Source: CAVRCT01 sp963719645 (lineage in GTDB: Bacteria > Pseudomonadota > Gammaproteobacteria > DSM-16500). Taken from it: a stretch of DNA of 64,000 bases. The notes under the pieces were generated by a model, which made no database searches, had not been told where the DNA came from, and worked only from the letters and a program-made list of their open reading frames with translations. The position numbers and the translations under genes are program-made. Every line of letters starts with the position of its first letter. The first letter of the stretch is position 1. The DNA lies in assembly GCA_963719645.1 (NCBI GenBank), contig CAVRCT010000005.1:124001-188000 (forward strand), read 5' to 3'. Shown in pieces: positions 43,763 to 52,819 of the stretch.

Positions 43763-44738
43763 CATGCGCAAATCCAAAGCTGATAATTTCTGCCATATTT
43801 TCATAGCCTAAGGCTAACATCAGTAGCCGATCCAATCCCAATGCGACACCTGAACAATCAGGCAAGCCGTGAGATAAAGCCGCCAAGAGACGTTCATCCA
43901 TTGGCACAGATGGAATATGGTGTCTTGCTCGATAGCCTAAGTCTTTGAGAAAACGATTCTTTTGCTCAACTGGATGCTGTAATTCATGAAATCCATTCGC
44001 CAGTTCAATGCCCTTATAATAAACCTCGAAGCGAGAAGCGAGGGAGGATTCGCCTGGTTGCTCTTGAATTTGCGCTAACGCCGCCTGGCTAGCTGGAAAA
44101 TCATATAAAAACAAAGGTTTAGACTGGCCAAAATGCGGTTCGAGGCAATGCGTCAACAAGACATCCAATAACACATCTTTTTCTTCGATGGGTGCATTTA
44201 ATTGGACGTGTTGTTGGGTGAGGGCTTGCAATTCTTTTAAGGAAATCACATGCGGATCGATGCCAAGGTGTTTTTGAAAGGCATCGGCATAACAGATGCG
44301 CTCAGCGCGCGGGGTCTCTAGTACCGCTTGCAGCAACGCATCCATTTCATCCATTAATTGGTGATGATCAAAACCCAGGCGATACCACTCTAACAAGGTA
44401 AATTCGGGATTATGTAATCGACCTGTATCGTCTTGCCGAAACGCTTTGCAAATTTGATAAATAGATCCAGAGCCTGCTGCGAGAAGACGCTTCATTGCAT
44501 ATTCAGGCGATGTTTGTAAGTACAGCGTGCGCGGTTCTGCATGCGCATGGGATTGATACGTTGCTGGTATACCCCTGACATAAGGATCGGTGACCGTGCC
44601 GTGTGAGAGAAGAGGTGTTTCAACTTCGAGGACATTGCGCTCTGCAAAAAAAGTGCGGATTATTTTTAAGATCGCTGCGCGTTTTTGTAATGCGGATAAA
44701 CTAGCGGTGGGTTGCCAGTGGATGGAATTTTCTTGCAT
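43758..44738 (-). CDS. epmA: EF-P beta-lysylation ligase EpmA (PoxA/GenX)
   Basis: 326 residues from the Met at 44738, preferred because AGAGG stands about ten bases upstream; a Met seven codons earlier has no ribosome site. A class II aminoacyl-tRNA-synthetase-like core attaches (R)-beta-lysine to EF-P. Motif 2 FRQDDTGRLHNPEFTLLEWYR (about 98-118, split here by function), motif 3 GVALGLDRLLMLALG near the C-terminus, and the N-terminal VETPLLSHGTVTDPY are present; the tRNA anticodon-binding domain of LysRS is absent. Partner genes efp and epmB lie about 0.6 and 1.2 kb away. Confidence 0.95.
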   Translation of the reverse strand: MQENSIHWQPTASLSALQKRAAILKIIRTFFAERNVLEVETPLLSHGTVTDPYVRGIPATYQSHAHAEPRTLYLQTSPEYAMKRLLAAGSGSIYQICKAFRQDDTGRLHNPEFTLLEWYRLGFDHHQLMDEMDALLQAVLETPRAERICYADAFQKHLGIDPHVISLKELQALTQQHVQLNAPIEEKDVLLDVLLTHCLEPHFGQSKPLFLYDFPASQAALAQIQEQPGESSLASRFEVYYKGIELANGFHELQHPVEQKNRFLKDLGYRARHHIPSVPMDERLLAALSHGLPDCSGVALGLDRLLMLALGYENMAEIISFGFAHA

Positions 44739-44870
44739 GGTTATTTGCCTCTTTGGCATTTAAGAAGAGCTGTCATTTGAATGCATTTTGCTTAAGAAAG
44801 AGCTGTCATCCTGAGTGCTCCAATTTCCGAAAAAAAAGGGGGTAAACATCTAATAAAAACTTCTTCTTTT

Positions 44871-45245
44871 TATACAAATCCCCCTTGTTCCCAATGGCAC
44901 TAGCTTAAGAACTGTCGTCCCGGAATTTAGTAGCTCTTAACGAGCGCCTTTTGCTCGTTTAGAGCTACTTAATGTCCGGGATCCATCTTCAATTTATCGC
45001 CCTCTTGCTTTTAACTTATATGCTTTAAGCAAAATGGATCCCGGACATTAACTGGCGCTAAATTCGCAAAAAGCGCTCATTAAGCGCCAGTAAATTCCGG
45101 GACGACGTTCTTAAGCTAGTGCCATTGCCCCTTGTTCCCCCTTTTTCAAAGTGGGAGACCTTCTAAACAGCTTTCACTTTTAAAACACAGAGCGGCTTAG
45201 AAGGTCTCCCACTTTGAAAAAGGGGGAACGAGGGGGATTTGTATA
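44871..45245. repeat. Family A copy A7 (carries element I in its left arm)
   Basis: Complete outer ends and inner arms GGGAGACCTTCTAA/TTAGAAGGTCTCCC. The rest of the gap 44739-45297 holds family E remnants (AGCTGTCATCCTGAGTGCTC at about 44806-44820) and no gene. Confidence 0.86.
44892..45127. mobile_element. Element I, copy 4
   Basis: 236 bp; one A is missing near the right end (GACGTTCTT instead of GACAGTTCTT has lost part of the arm). The duplication CCCCTTGTTCC occurs at 44881-44891 and 45128-45138. Relative to the family A arm it has the orientation of copies 1 and 2. Confidence 0.85.
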
Positions 45246-45297
45246 AAAAAATTATTTTCCTCTGTGGATACCTAGATGACAGCTCTCAAAAAAATCC

Positions 45298-45867
45298 CTA
45301 TTCCTTCACCCGCGAAACATACTCTCCATTACGCGTATCCACTTTAATCAATTCCCCTTCTTGCACAAACAAAGGCACTCGAACCACCGCACCCGTCTCT
45401 AACTTCGCAGGCTTACCGCCACCGCCCGAGGTATCACCCCGCACACCCGGATCGGTTTCCGTTATTTTTAGCACCACAAAATTGGGCGGTGTCACCGCCA
45501 ACGGTACACCATTCCATAAGGTCAACTGACAGTCTGTTTGTTCTTTCAACCACAACTTGGCCTCACCGACACCCCCTTCATTCACAGCAAATTGCTCAAA
45601 CGACGCCTGACACATAAAATGCCATTCATTGCCATCGTTATAAAGATATTGCGCTTCAATTTCACTGACATCGGCGGCTTCCAATGTATCGCCCGACTTA
45701 TACGTACGCTCAACCACGCGGCCCGTTTTTAAATTGCGCGTTTTAATCCGATTAAATGCTTGGCCTTTGCCAGGCTTGACGAATTCATTATCTACAATCA
45801 CACAAGGATCACCATCAACCACGACTTTCATGCCACCACGGATTTCATTCGTCGTATAAACAGCCAT
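45298..45867 (-). CDS. efp: Elongation factor P
   Basis: 189 residues. Relieves ribosome stalling at polyproline. The modified lysine is K34 in EFVKPGKGQAFNR, the form used by the EpmA/EpmB pathway encoded on both sides. The three beta-barrel domains are complete to DTRNGEYVSRVKE. GAGGAG lies eight to ten bases before the ATG. Confidence 0.97.
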   Translation of the reverse strand: MAVYTTNEIRGGMKVVVDGDPCVIVDNEFVKPGKGQAFNRIKTRNLKTGRVVERTYKSGDTLEAADVSEIEAQYLYNDGNEWHFMCQASFEQFAVNEGGVGEAKLWLKEQTDCQLTLWNGVPLAVTPPNFVVLKITETDPGVRGDTSGGGGKPAKLETGAVVRVPLFVQEGELIKVDTRNGEYVSRVKE

Positions 45868-45897
45868 TATTTAGTCTCCTCATAGAAAATTTGCCTA

Positions 45898-45906
45898 TGA
45901 TATACT
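45898..45906 (+). promoter_or_regulatory. Extended -10 promoter for epmB
   Basis: TG-A-TATACT, an extended -10 element, with no good -35 at 17 bases upstream. It would give a leader of about a dozen bases before the start at 45926. It lies in the 58-base divergent gap between efp and epmB. Confidence 0.45.
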
Positions 45907-45925
45907 CCGCAAAATTCGAAAGTAA

Positions 45926-46948
45926 ATGAATATGACAAGCACAATGAAAACAAATTCCTGGCAAGATGCTTTAATCCATGCAGTGACTGACCCAGAAGAA
46001 TTGTTACACCTTCTTGAGTTAGACCCAGAATGGCTGCCTGGCGCAAAGCAGGCAGCCGCCTTGTTTCCGCTAAAAATCACGCGCAGTTTTATTGCTCGCA
46101 TGGAGAAAGGCAATCCGTTTGATCCCTTGCTGCGCCAAGTCTTGCCGCTTGGAATTGAATTGGCTGAACATCCCGATTTTCAAAACGATCCCCTCGAAGA
46201 AGCACGCTTCAATCCACTGCCTGGTTTATTACATAAATACCATGGCCGTGTATTACTGACACCCATCGGTACTTGCGGCATCAATTGCCGCTATTGTTTT
46301 CGCCGCGCATTTCCCTATCAAAAAAATAATCCCGGCTCTGCAGGCTTGGTAAAGATCATTGATTACATCCGAAATGATCCGACTATTTCGGAAGTGATCT
46401 TAAGTGGCGGCGATCCGCTAGTAGCCAGTGACGCTGTCTTACAACATTTAATCCAATCGATCGAATCGATTCCGCATGTCACCCGTTTGCGGATCCATAG
46501 TCGCATCCCCATCGTCCTTCCCGAACGGATGACATCTGAATTCGTCGCTCTCTTGAAAGCAACCCATTTGAAAATTGTCTTAATCGTCCATGCCAATCAC
46601 CCACAGGAAATTAACCATGACGTTAAATTAGCTTTGCAACCCTTGCGCGATATCGGCGTGACGCTGTTAAATCAATCTGTCTTACTCAAAGGTATCAATG
46701 ACGATGCTGATACCCTCATTCGGTTAAGCCATCAGTTATTTGCGGCAGGCATTCTGCCCTATAATTTGTATTTATTAGATAAAGTCCAAGGGGCTGCCCA
46801 TTTTGATTTATCGCTGGAGGCCGCGACTGCATTGCATCACAAGGTGGCCAGCCAATTATCCGGCTACTTAGTCCCCAAATTAGTCAGAGAGCAACCGGGT
46901 GCGCCCGCCAAACAAGTCATTGCAACGGGAGAATTGTACACAGACTAA
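45926..46948 (+). CDS. epmB: EF-P-specific lysine 2,3-aminomutase EpmB (YjeK)
   Basis: 340 residues. A radical-SAM, PLP-dependent enzyme that makes (R)-beta-lysine for EF-P. The iron-sulfur cluster cysteines are C117, C121 and C124 (CGINCRYCFRR), then SGGDPLVA, and the PLP lysine region PYNLYLLDKVQGAAHF. Divergent from efp. A second ATG two codons later is an alternative start. Confidence 0.95.
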   Translation: MNMTSTMKTNSWQDALIHAVTDPEELLHLLELDPEWLPGAKQAAALFPLKITRSFIARMEKGNPFDPLLRQVLPLGIELAEHPDFQNDPLEEARFNPLPGLLHKYHGRVLLTPIGTCGINCRYCFRRAFPYQKNNPGSAGLVKIIDYIRNDPTISEVILSGGDPLVASDAVLQHLIQSIESIPHVTRLRIHSRIPIVLPERMTSEFVALLKATHLKIVLIVHANHPQEINHDVKLALQPLRDIGVTLLNQSVLLKGINDDADTLIRLSHQLFAAGILPYNLYLLDKVQGAAHFDLSLEAATALHHKVASQLSGYLVPKLVREQPGAPAKQVIATGELYTD

Positions 46949-47120
46949 TTCCAGCACACTATTTTGTCTGGTTTTTTAAATATCTTCGCAGAGACAAACT
47001 TTTTAGCATATAAGACATTGATTTTATTGTTTTTATTCGCGTAATGGGACAGACTAGAGACAGTTACTTTGTAACGTTTTACCAAACTGCTACCAGGTTT
47101 TGCTGGAGTTAGCCACAATG

Positions 47121-47143
47121 TTATCCACAGAAAATGTGGATAA
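47121..47143. promoter_or_regulatory. Inverted pair of consensus DnaA boxes
   Basis: TTATCCACA (47121-47129), five bases, TGTGGATAA (47135-47143). Each nonamer matches the TTATNCACA consensus exactly. They sit in a gene-free stretch (46949-47331) whose left part is AT-rich. The same palindrome could form a 9-bp stem with a 5-base loop at the end of the epmB transcript, but no T-run follows. Confidence 0.55.
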
Positions 47144-47147
47144 GTCA

Positions 47148-47233
47148 TGTAGGTTGGGTTAAGCGTCAGCGAAACCCAACAATGGATGAATGCACGAAAG
47201 CGTTGGGCTTCGCTGGCGTCAACCCAACCTGCA
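47148..47233. repeat. Family G inverted repeat
   Basis: Arms TAGGTTGGGTTAAGCGTCAG... and the complement ending GTCAACCCAACCTGC, about 31 bases with a few mismatches, around a 21-base centre. This type of GTTGGGTT repeat is widespread in gammaproteobacteria. Located just before the truncated glutamate dehydrogenase. Confidence 0.8.
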
Positions 47234-47331
47234 GGACTCACCCCTCGCCATGGAGAATGCGGCTTTTATTCTTTAAGATAAGAGTTATTCATGAGAAAAT
47301 ATCAAATCAATGCTGCATTAAGGATAATGCT

Positions 47332-50300
47332 ATGACTACCGCGTGGAATACCCATTTAACAGAATTATTGATTAAAAAATTGGGCAAAACAAAAGGAACC
47401 GCATTAGCCGAGAAATATCATCCCGCCTTTCCCACCAGTTACCATGAACAATGCACTGTCCATGATGCGTTGAATGACATCATCAAAATGGAAAAACTTT
47501 CCTCGGATAACCCGTTGGAAATTGATTTTTATGTCGCAAAAAAAAATGATGATTACCCCATGCACTTGAAATTATTTCAATATGACAAACCGATTCCTTT
47601 GTCAGATGTGTTACCCATGCTAGAAAATATGAATTTGCGCACTGACCGAGAACGTCCTTTTCAAATCACACTCAGTAAAAGTCACTCCATTTGGATCAGT
47701 GATTTTAGTGTGGCATACACCGGCAATAAAAGCGTAGACGTCGAAAAAATTGAAACTGTTTTTTTAGATGCTTTATTAAATATCTATCGCAAAATCAGCG
47801 AAAACGATGGCTTTAACAAATTGATTTTAAGCATCGGTTTAACCTGGCGAGAAATCACTGTTATTCGCGCCTATGCAAAATATTTATTACAAACCGGCTT
47901 TCGCTTTAGCCAAGCGTACATTGAAAACACCGTCACGCGGTATCCTGACATCACGCAAAATTTAATTAACCTTTTCTTAACAAAATTTACTCTGAAACAA
48001 ACAGCTGCCACTAAAAAAACACTCGCCGAATTAGATCAAACCATTCAAAAAAGTTTAGACAGCGTTAGCAGTCTCGATGATGATCGCATTTTGCGGCGCT
48101 TCTGGCAGGTGATTAAAGCAACCATTCGCACCAATTATTTTCAAAAAACTGCCGATGGCAAACCAAAAGACTATCTTTCTTTTAAATTGCGCTCGGCTGA
48201 GGTTCCTGAATTACCGCTTCCACATCCCCTGTTATGAAATTTTTGTTTACGGCACTCGCTTTGAAGGCATTCATTTACGCGGCGAAAAAGTCGCTAGAGG
48301 CGGAATTCGCTGGTCAGATCGGCGCGAAGATTTTCGTACCGAAATTCTTGGCTTGATGAAAGCACAAAAAGTTAAAAACGCTGTGATTGTTCCATCCGGT
48401 GCAAAAGGAGGATTCGTTTTAAAAATGCTTTCTCCGCAAGCAAATCGTGAAGGCATTCAACAGGAAGTTATTTATTGTTATAAATCTTTTATTCGTGGCT
48501 TATTGGATTTAACCGATAACTTAAAAGATAACAAAACCATTCCTCCGATAAACACCATTTGTTACGACGATCCCGATCCCTATCTGGTCGTGGCTGCGGA
48601 TAAAGGCACTGCGAGTTTTTCAGATATTGCGAATAGTATTTCGGCAGAATATCAATTTTGGTTAGGTGATGCGTTTGCGTCAGGCGGCTCCGCCGGTTAT
48701 GACCATAAAAAAATGGGCATCACCGCGCGCGGTGCATGGGAATCCATTAAACGACATTTTCGTGAGTTAGAAATGGATTATAAACGTCACAACTATTACT
48801 GTCGTGGGCATTGGTGATTTGAGCGGTGATGTATTTGGCAATGGTTTAATTTATTCAAACAAATTAAAACTGGTTGCTGCATTTGATCATCGCAATATTT
48901 TCCTCGATCCCAATCCCCATCCCGAAAAATCTTATCAAGAGCGCGTGCGAATTTTTAACTTACCCACTTCTTCTTGGGAAGATTACAACACTAAATTCAT
49001 TTCAACAGGCGGCGGCGTCTATAAACGCAGCAGCAAATCAATCACGCTCTCCGCTGAAGTTAAAAAAGTGTTAGCACTCGACGAAAATTCCGTAACCCCC
49101 AACGAGTTAATTCGTCTCATTTTAAAAGCGCCTGTTGATTTATTATTTAATGGCGGCATTGGCACCTATGTCAAAGCCTCGACGGAAAGCCAAGCCGATG
49201 TCGGCGACAAAACCAATGAATTTTGCCGCATTAATGGCGCTGAGTTACGGTGCAAAGTGGTGGGTGAGGGTGGTAATTTGGGATTCACGCAACTCGCTCG
49301 GGTGGAGTATGCCTTACAAGGCGGGATGATTAATACCGATTTCATTGATAATTCTGCCGGGGTCGACTGCTCCGACCATGAAGTTAACATTAAAATTTTA
49401 CTCAACAAAGAAGTGGCTGCAAAACGGCTAACTGAACAAAAGCGTAATCAATTACTGGTAAAAATGACCGATGATGTTGCGCGCTTGGTCTTGGCGGATA
49501 ATTACAATCAAGCCTTGGCGATGAGTTTTGCTGCATCGCACTCTGCTCACTATACTGGGTTATATCAAAACTATATAAAAGATTTGGAAGTAGCGGTTCA
49601 TCTTGATCGCAAGGTTGAATTCTTGCCAGATGACAAAAAAATCTTAGAACGCAAAGCGGCTGGCGTGGGTCTCACTCGGCCGGAACTTGCTGTGTTACTT
49701 GCTTACACAAAAATTTATATTAAAAATGAAATTTTAAAATCGAATTTGCCAGAAGATCCTTATTTTTCGAGCATGCTAGACACAGCCTTTCCCACTCTAC
49801 TTGTCGATAAATATGCAAAGGGGTTGCAACACCACCGTTTGCATCGAGAAATCATTTCAACTCAATTAAGTAATTATATCGTCAACAATGTTGGCATCAC
49901 ATTCGCTTATCGTCTGCAAACTGAAACCGGTGCAGCCATCTCGGATATCGCACGGGCGTATGTTATTTCTGTTAACGCCTATGGTACCGATGCCTTACAA
50001 CACACCATTGATTCGTTTGGCCCTAACATCTCTGTCAAAACACAATTTGAAATGCATCATCATGTGCGGCAATTATTAAATTTAGCAACCCGTTGGTTTT
50101 TACGCGGTGATCGTCTCAAAGGGAATATTCAACAAATTATCGATCATTATGCAAAATCTATTCGTTTACTGGAGGATCACATTCCTCGCTTGATGGTAGG
50201 CATCACAAAAGATTATATGGAAACCACCTTGCTGAATTTTATCAGTGCAGGCTTGCAAGAAAGTGTTGCGCGAAAAATTCTGATTACACGTGCGATGTAC

Positions 50301-50705
50301 ACTGCGCTAAATGTGGTTGAAGTAGCCACTCAGCATCAATTTAATTTGTTGCAAACTGCTGAAGTTTATTTTCATACCGGCTCATTTTTCAATTTAGTTT
50401 GGTTTCGGGATCAAATTGCAACGGATGCGAGAGAAGGACATTGGAATACGCTAGCTCGTTTAACCTTGCGCGATGAATTGGATTCGTTACAACGCAGCAT
50501 TAGTATTGTCATTTTGAAAACGAATAAAAGTGAAAAAAATTCCGAACGGCGCATTCGCACCTGGCTTGAAAAACATACGCACGTACAATCTCGTTGGGAA
50601 CACTTGCTAGCCATGTTAACAAGTAGTCCTAGCATCGATTACACCATGTTTTTTATTGCGCTGCGTGAACTGGCCGATTTAGTGTTAGCAAGTGAGATAA
50701 ATTGA
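47332..50705 (+). pseudogene. gdhB: NAD-dependent glutamate dehydrogenase (large type), truncated, two frameshifts
   Basis: The ~1500-1650-residue NAD-glutamate dehydrogenases convert glutamate to 2-oxoglutarate. Here the reading starts at MTTAWNTHLTELL (AAGGA eight bases upstream), well inside the family sequence, so the N-terminal ~450-500 residues are missing. The frame breaks at CCCC (48226-48229), where PLPHP should continue PCYEIFVYG, and again near 48785-48789, where MDYKR should continue TTITVVGIGDLSGDVFGNG. One base too many at each site explains both. Between and after, the catalytic core is well preserved: ARGGIRWSDRREDFRTEILG, PSGAKGGFVLK, GGIGTYVKAS, VGEGGNLGFTQLARVEY. A total of about 1120 codons remains. 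Recent decay or base-insertion errors can both account for it; the lost N-terminus argues for decay. Confidence 0.85.
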
Positions 50706-51085
50706 TGTTACCTATTTTATTAGCTGGCATCGGTGGATTCATTGGCTCCATTTTGCGTTATCTACTGAACAGTTGGATTTATGATTTACTCGATTACCCC
50801 ATTTTTCCCGTGGGTGTGTTGGTCGTCAATATTTTAGGTTGCTTAGTCATTGGGTTTTTAAGCGGGTTGGCAGAAACGCGTGACGTTTTTACACCTGACG
50901 TTCGAATTTTTATTTTTATCGGGATACTGGGTGGATTTACCACATTTTCTTCGTTTGGTTATGACACATTCGGACTGTTGCGGGATGGACAATTTTTTTA
51001 TGCATTGTTGAATATCGGTGCGCAAGTTTTTGCAGGGTTAGGGGCTGTTTGGGTTGGCTACAATCTTTCGCGTTTCTTAGAATGA
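50705..51085 (+). CDS. crcB: Fluoride exporter CrcB/Fluc
   Basis: 126 residues, four membrane helices. A dual-topology fluoride channel. GGFIGSILRYLLNSW (helix 1), the central NILGCLVIGFLSG and the GGFTTFSSFGYDT break of helix 3 are diagnostic. The ATG overlaps the preceding TGA by one base, so it has been transcribed behind the dehydrogenase; no fluoride riboswitch is present. Confidence 0.94.
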   Translation: MLPILLAGIGGFIGSILRYLLNSWIYDLLDYPIFPVGVLVVNILGCLVIGFLSGLAETRDVFTPDVRIFIFIGILGGFTTFSSFGYDTFGLLRDGQFFYALLNIGAQVFAGLGAVWVGYNLSRFLE

Positions 51086-51092
51086 GGTGTTT

Positions 51093-51434
51093 ATGTTGCT
51101 ACCAGAGGAAGGTTACTTACTCCGAATTTTCATTGGTGAGAGTAATAAAAAAGATGGAATGCCATTGTATGAATGGATTGTACGTCAAGCTAAACAAGAA
51201 AAAATTGCTGGCGCGACTGTTTTGCGCGGCATTGAAGGTTATGGTGCACAGAGCCATATTCATACGGCTAAAATTTTACAGCTTTCAACTGACTTACCTG
51301 TGATTGTTGAAATCATTGATACCTTGGAAAAGATTGAGAATTTCGTACCGTTGATTGATGCGGTGTTGACGGATGGTTTGGTTACAATGGAGAAAGTGCA
51401 AATTCGGTTGTATCGAGGAGAGAAAAAAAGTTAG
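51093..51434 (+). CDS. DUF190 (PII-like) protein
   Basis: 113 residues from the ATG at 51093 (GAGG about seven bases upstream; a GTG at 51087 is possible). Ferredoxin-like fold similar to PII signalling proteins: LLRIFIGESNKKDGMPLYEW, GATVLRGIEGYGAQSHIHTA, LPVIVEIIDT. DUF190 genes very often follow crcB, as here, seven bases away, and may help regulate fluoride export. The biochemical function is unknown. Confidence 0.88.
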   Translation: MLLPEEGYLLRIFIGESNKKDGMPLYEWIVRQAKQEKIAGATVLRGIEGYGAQSHIHTAKILQLSTDLPVIVEIIDTLEKIENFVPLIDAVLTDGLVTMEKVQIRLYRGEKKS

Positions 51435-51461
51435 AGAAAATTAGAGGAAAAATTGTTTTTT

Positions 51462-51589
51462 TATACAAATCCCCCTTGTTCCCCCTTTTTCAAAGGGGGA
51501 GACCTTCTAAGCAGCTTTCGCTGTCAAGACACAGAGCTGCTTAGAGGGTCTCCCCCTTTGAAAAAGGGGGAACAAGGGGGATTTGTATA
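51462..51589. repeat. Family A inverted repeat, copy A8 (intact reference copy)
   Basis: 128 bp, an almost perfect palindrome: TATACAAATCCCCCTTGTTC, then CCCTTTTTCAAAGGGGGAGA, CCTTCTAAGCAGC, a short loop, and the complement. This copy shows the uninterrupted arm CCCCCTTGTTCCCCC that defines the insertion site of element I elsewhere. Between a convergent pair, DUF190 and fau. Confidence 0.92.
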
Positions 51590-51624
51590 AAAAGCAGCAT
51601 TCATTCTTAAGCTCTCTTCTCTTA

Positions 51625-52212
51625 TCACAATGACAACGGAAACAAAAACACTTCCTCCGTCAACACACCTTCTAACCGCACATCCCATTTATCATGCGGA
51701 ATTTCTGGCACTTGTTGAAACGCATACGCCATTCCAATCAAGTAAGGCTTGGGGCCTTTGCCGATTCGTTTTTGCAACGTACGATCATAATAACCACCCC
51801 CCATTCCTAATCGATTCCCTTGCAAATCAAATCCCAGCAACGGCATGAGAATTAGATCCAATTCCATCAAATCAATTTTGGGAGAATGAATCGGTTCTGG
51901 AATATGATATCGATTGGAATGCAATTCTGTGTCTGCATGAAACTGTGCAAACTCTAATGATTTATCTTCCGTCAAAATCGGTAAATAACACTGTTTGTTA
52001 GCTTGCCAAATTTTTTCAATGATTGCACTGCAATCAAATTCTTGATCGAATGCGAGATAACACGCGATACGCTGGCTTTGTTGATAAATAGATGAAGCGC
52101 ATAACTGTACCGCAGCCTGTTCTGCCGCCTGAGCACGATCCTCTGGCAAAACCCGTTGACGCATGGCACGCAACGTTGTGCGTAAATCAGATTTCTTCAA
52201 CAACAAAAGCAC
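51625..52212 (-). CDS. fau: 5-formyltetrahydrofolate cyclo-ligase
   Basis: 195 residues (YgfA). ATP-dependent closure of 5-formyl-THF to methenyl-THF. LMPLLGFDLQGNRLGMGGGYYDRTL, the family signature (about 131-155), and the C-terminal DVRLEGVLTEE are present. It starts 26 bases inside zapA. In E. coli the 6S RNA gene stands between zapA and this gene; the overlap leaves no room for it here. Confidence 0.95.
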   Translation of the reverse strand: MLLLLKKSDLRTTLRAMRQRVLPEDRAQAAEQAAVQLCASSIYQQSQRIACYLAFDQEFDCSAIIEKIWQANKQCYLPILTEDKSLEFAQFHADTELHSNRYHIPEPIHSPKIDLMELDLILMPLLGFDLQGNRLGMGGGYYDRTLQKRIGKGPKPYLIGMAYAFQQVPEIPHDKWDVRLEGVLTEEVFLFPLSL

Positions 52213-52495
52213 TCTCTAATTTATCTTGTAAAGAATGTAACCGCTGATTGATCAGTTGAATGTGTGTCTCTTTGTCTTGCTCAATTTGCAACAATTGATG
52301 AACTGCATTTAATGCAGCAATCACCGCCAATCGATCTAAATTAGCAATTCCGCTGTTATCGCGTAATTTACGCATTCGATCCTCTAAGTAATGTGCAGCA
52401 TCTTGCAGTGAACTGATGGCATCCGTTGGGCATTTGATTTGATATGCTTTGCCTAAAATTTCTATGGTCGTTTCAGTCATTTTACTCATGGGCAC
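52187..52495 (-). CDS. zapA: Cell-division protein ZapA
   Basis: 102 residues. Cross-links FtsZ filaments at mid-cell. TIEILGKAYQIKCPTDAISSLQ is the N-terminal ZapA domain, followed by the family helix AAHYLEDRMRKLRDN and a C-terminal coiled coil. It overlaps both neighbours, indicating one translated unit. Confidence 0.92.
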   Translation of the reverse strand: MPMSKMTETTIEILGKAYQIKCPTDAISSLQDAAHYLEDRMRKLRDNSGIANLDRLAVIAALNAVHQLLQIEQDKETHIQLINQRLHSLQDKLESAFVVEEI

Positions 52496-52691
52496 TCTCG
52501 ATTGATTTAAGACGGACTATCATATTTTCAATTTGGCTGATGACTGTTTTGTTTTTTGCTAACAAAACTTCTTTTTCTCGATGTAAAAGAGATTTATTTT
52601 GCTTAAGATTCGCATTATCGGTGTGCAGTAGCTCGCATTTTTGAAGGAGCGAGCGGAGTCGGACTTCTAATTGTTGCAATAATTCATCCAT
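52482..52691 (-). CDS. ZapB-like small coiled-coil protein (TIGR02449 type)
   Basis: 69 residues, entirely helical: LLQQLEVRLRSLLQKCELL, DNANLKQNKSLLHREKEVLL, and KTVISQIENMIVRLKSIE. Small coiled coils directly upstream of zapA are typical of many gammaproteobacteria and resemble the division protein ZapB. The ATG is followed 14 bases before its stop by zapA. Confidence 0.82.
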   Translation of the reverse strand: MDELLQQLEVRLRSLLQKCELLHTDNANLKQNKSLLHREKEVLLAKNKTVISQIENMIVRLKSIESAHE

Positions 52692-52819
52692 GATTTTTCC
52701 CTACTATCTAGCTAGCAGTGTAACGCGATCTATCAATAACTTAAACTGAAATTCGACTCAGCAAACAAAATCGGGTATCATTCTAACTCATTATTTAATT
52801 GAGATTATCAGTAAAACCA

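Noticed and set aside
47134..47331. Upstream extension of the glutamate dehydrogenase frame
   Set aside because: The extension translates the family G repeat. The ATG at 47332 has a proper AAGGA site.
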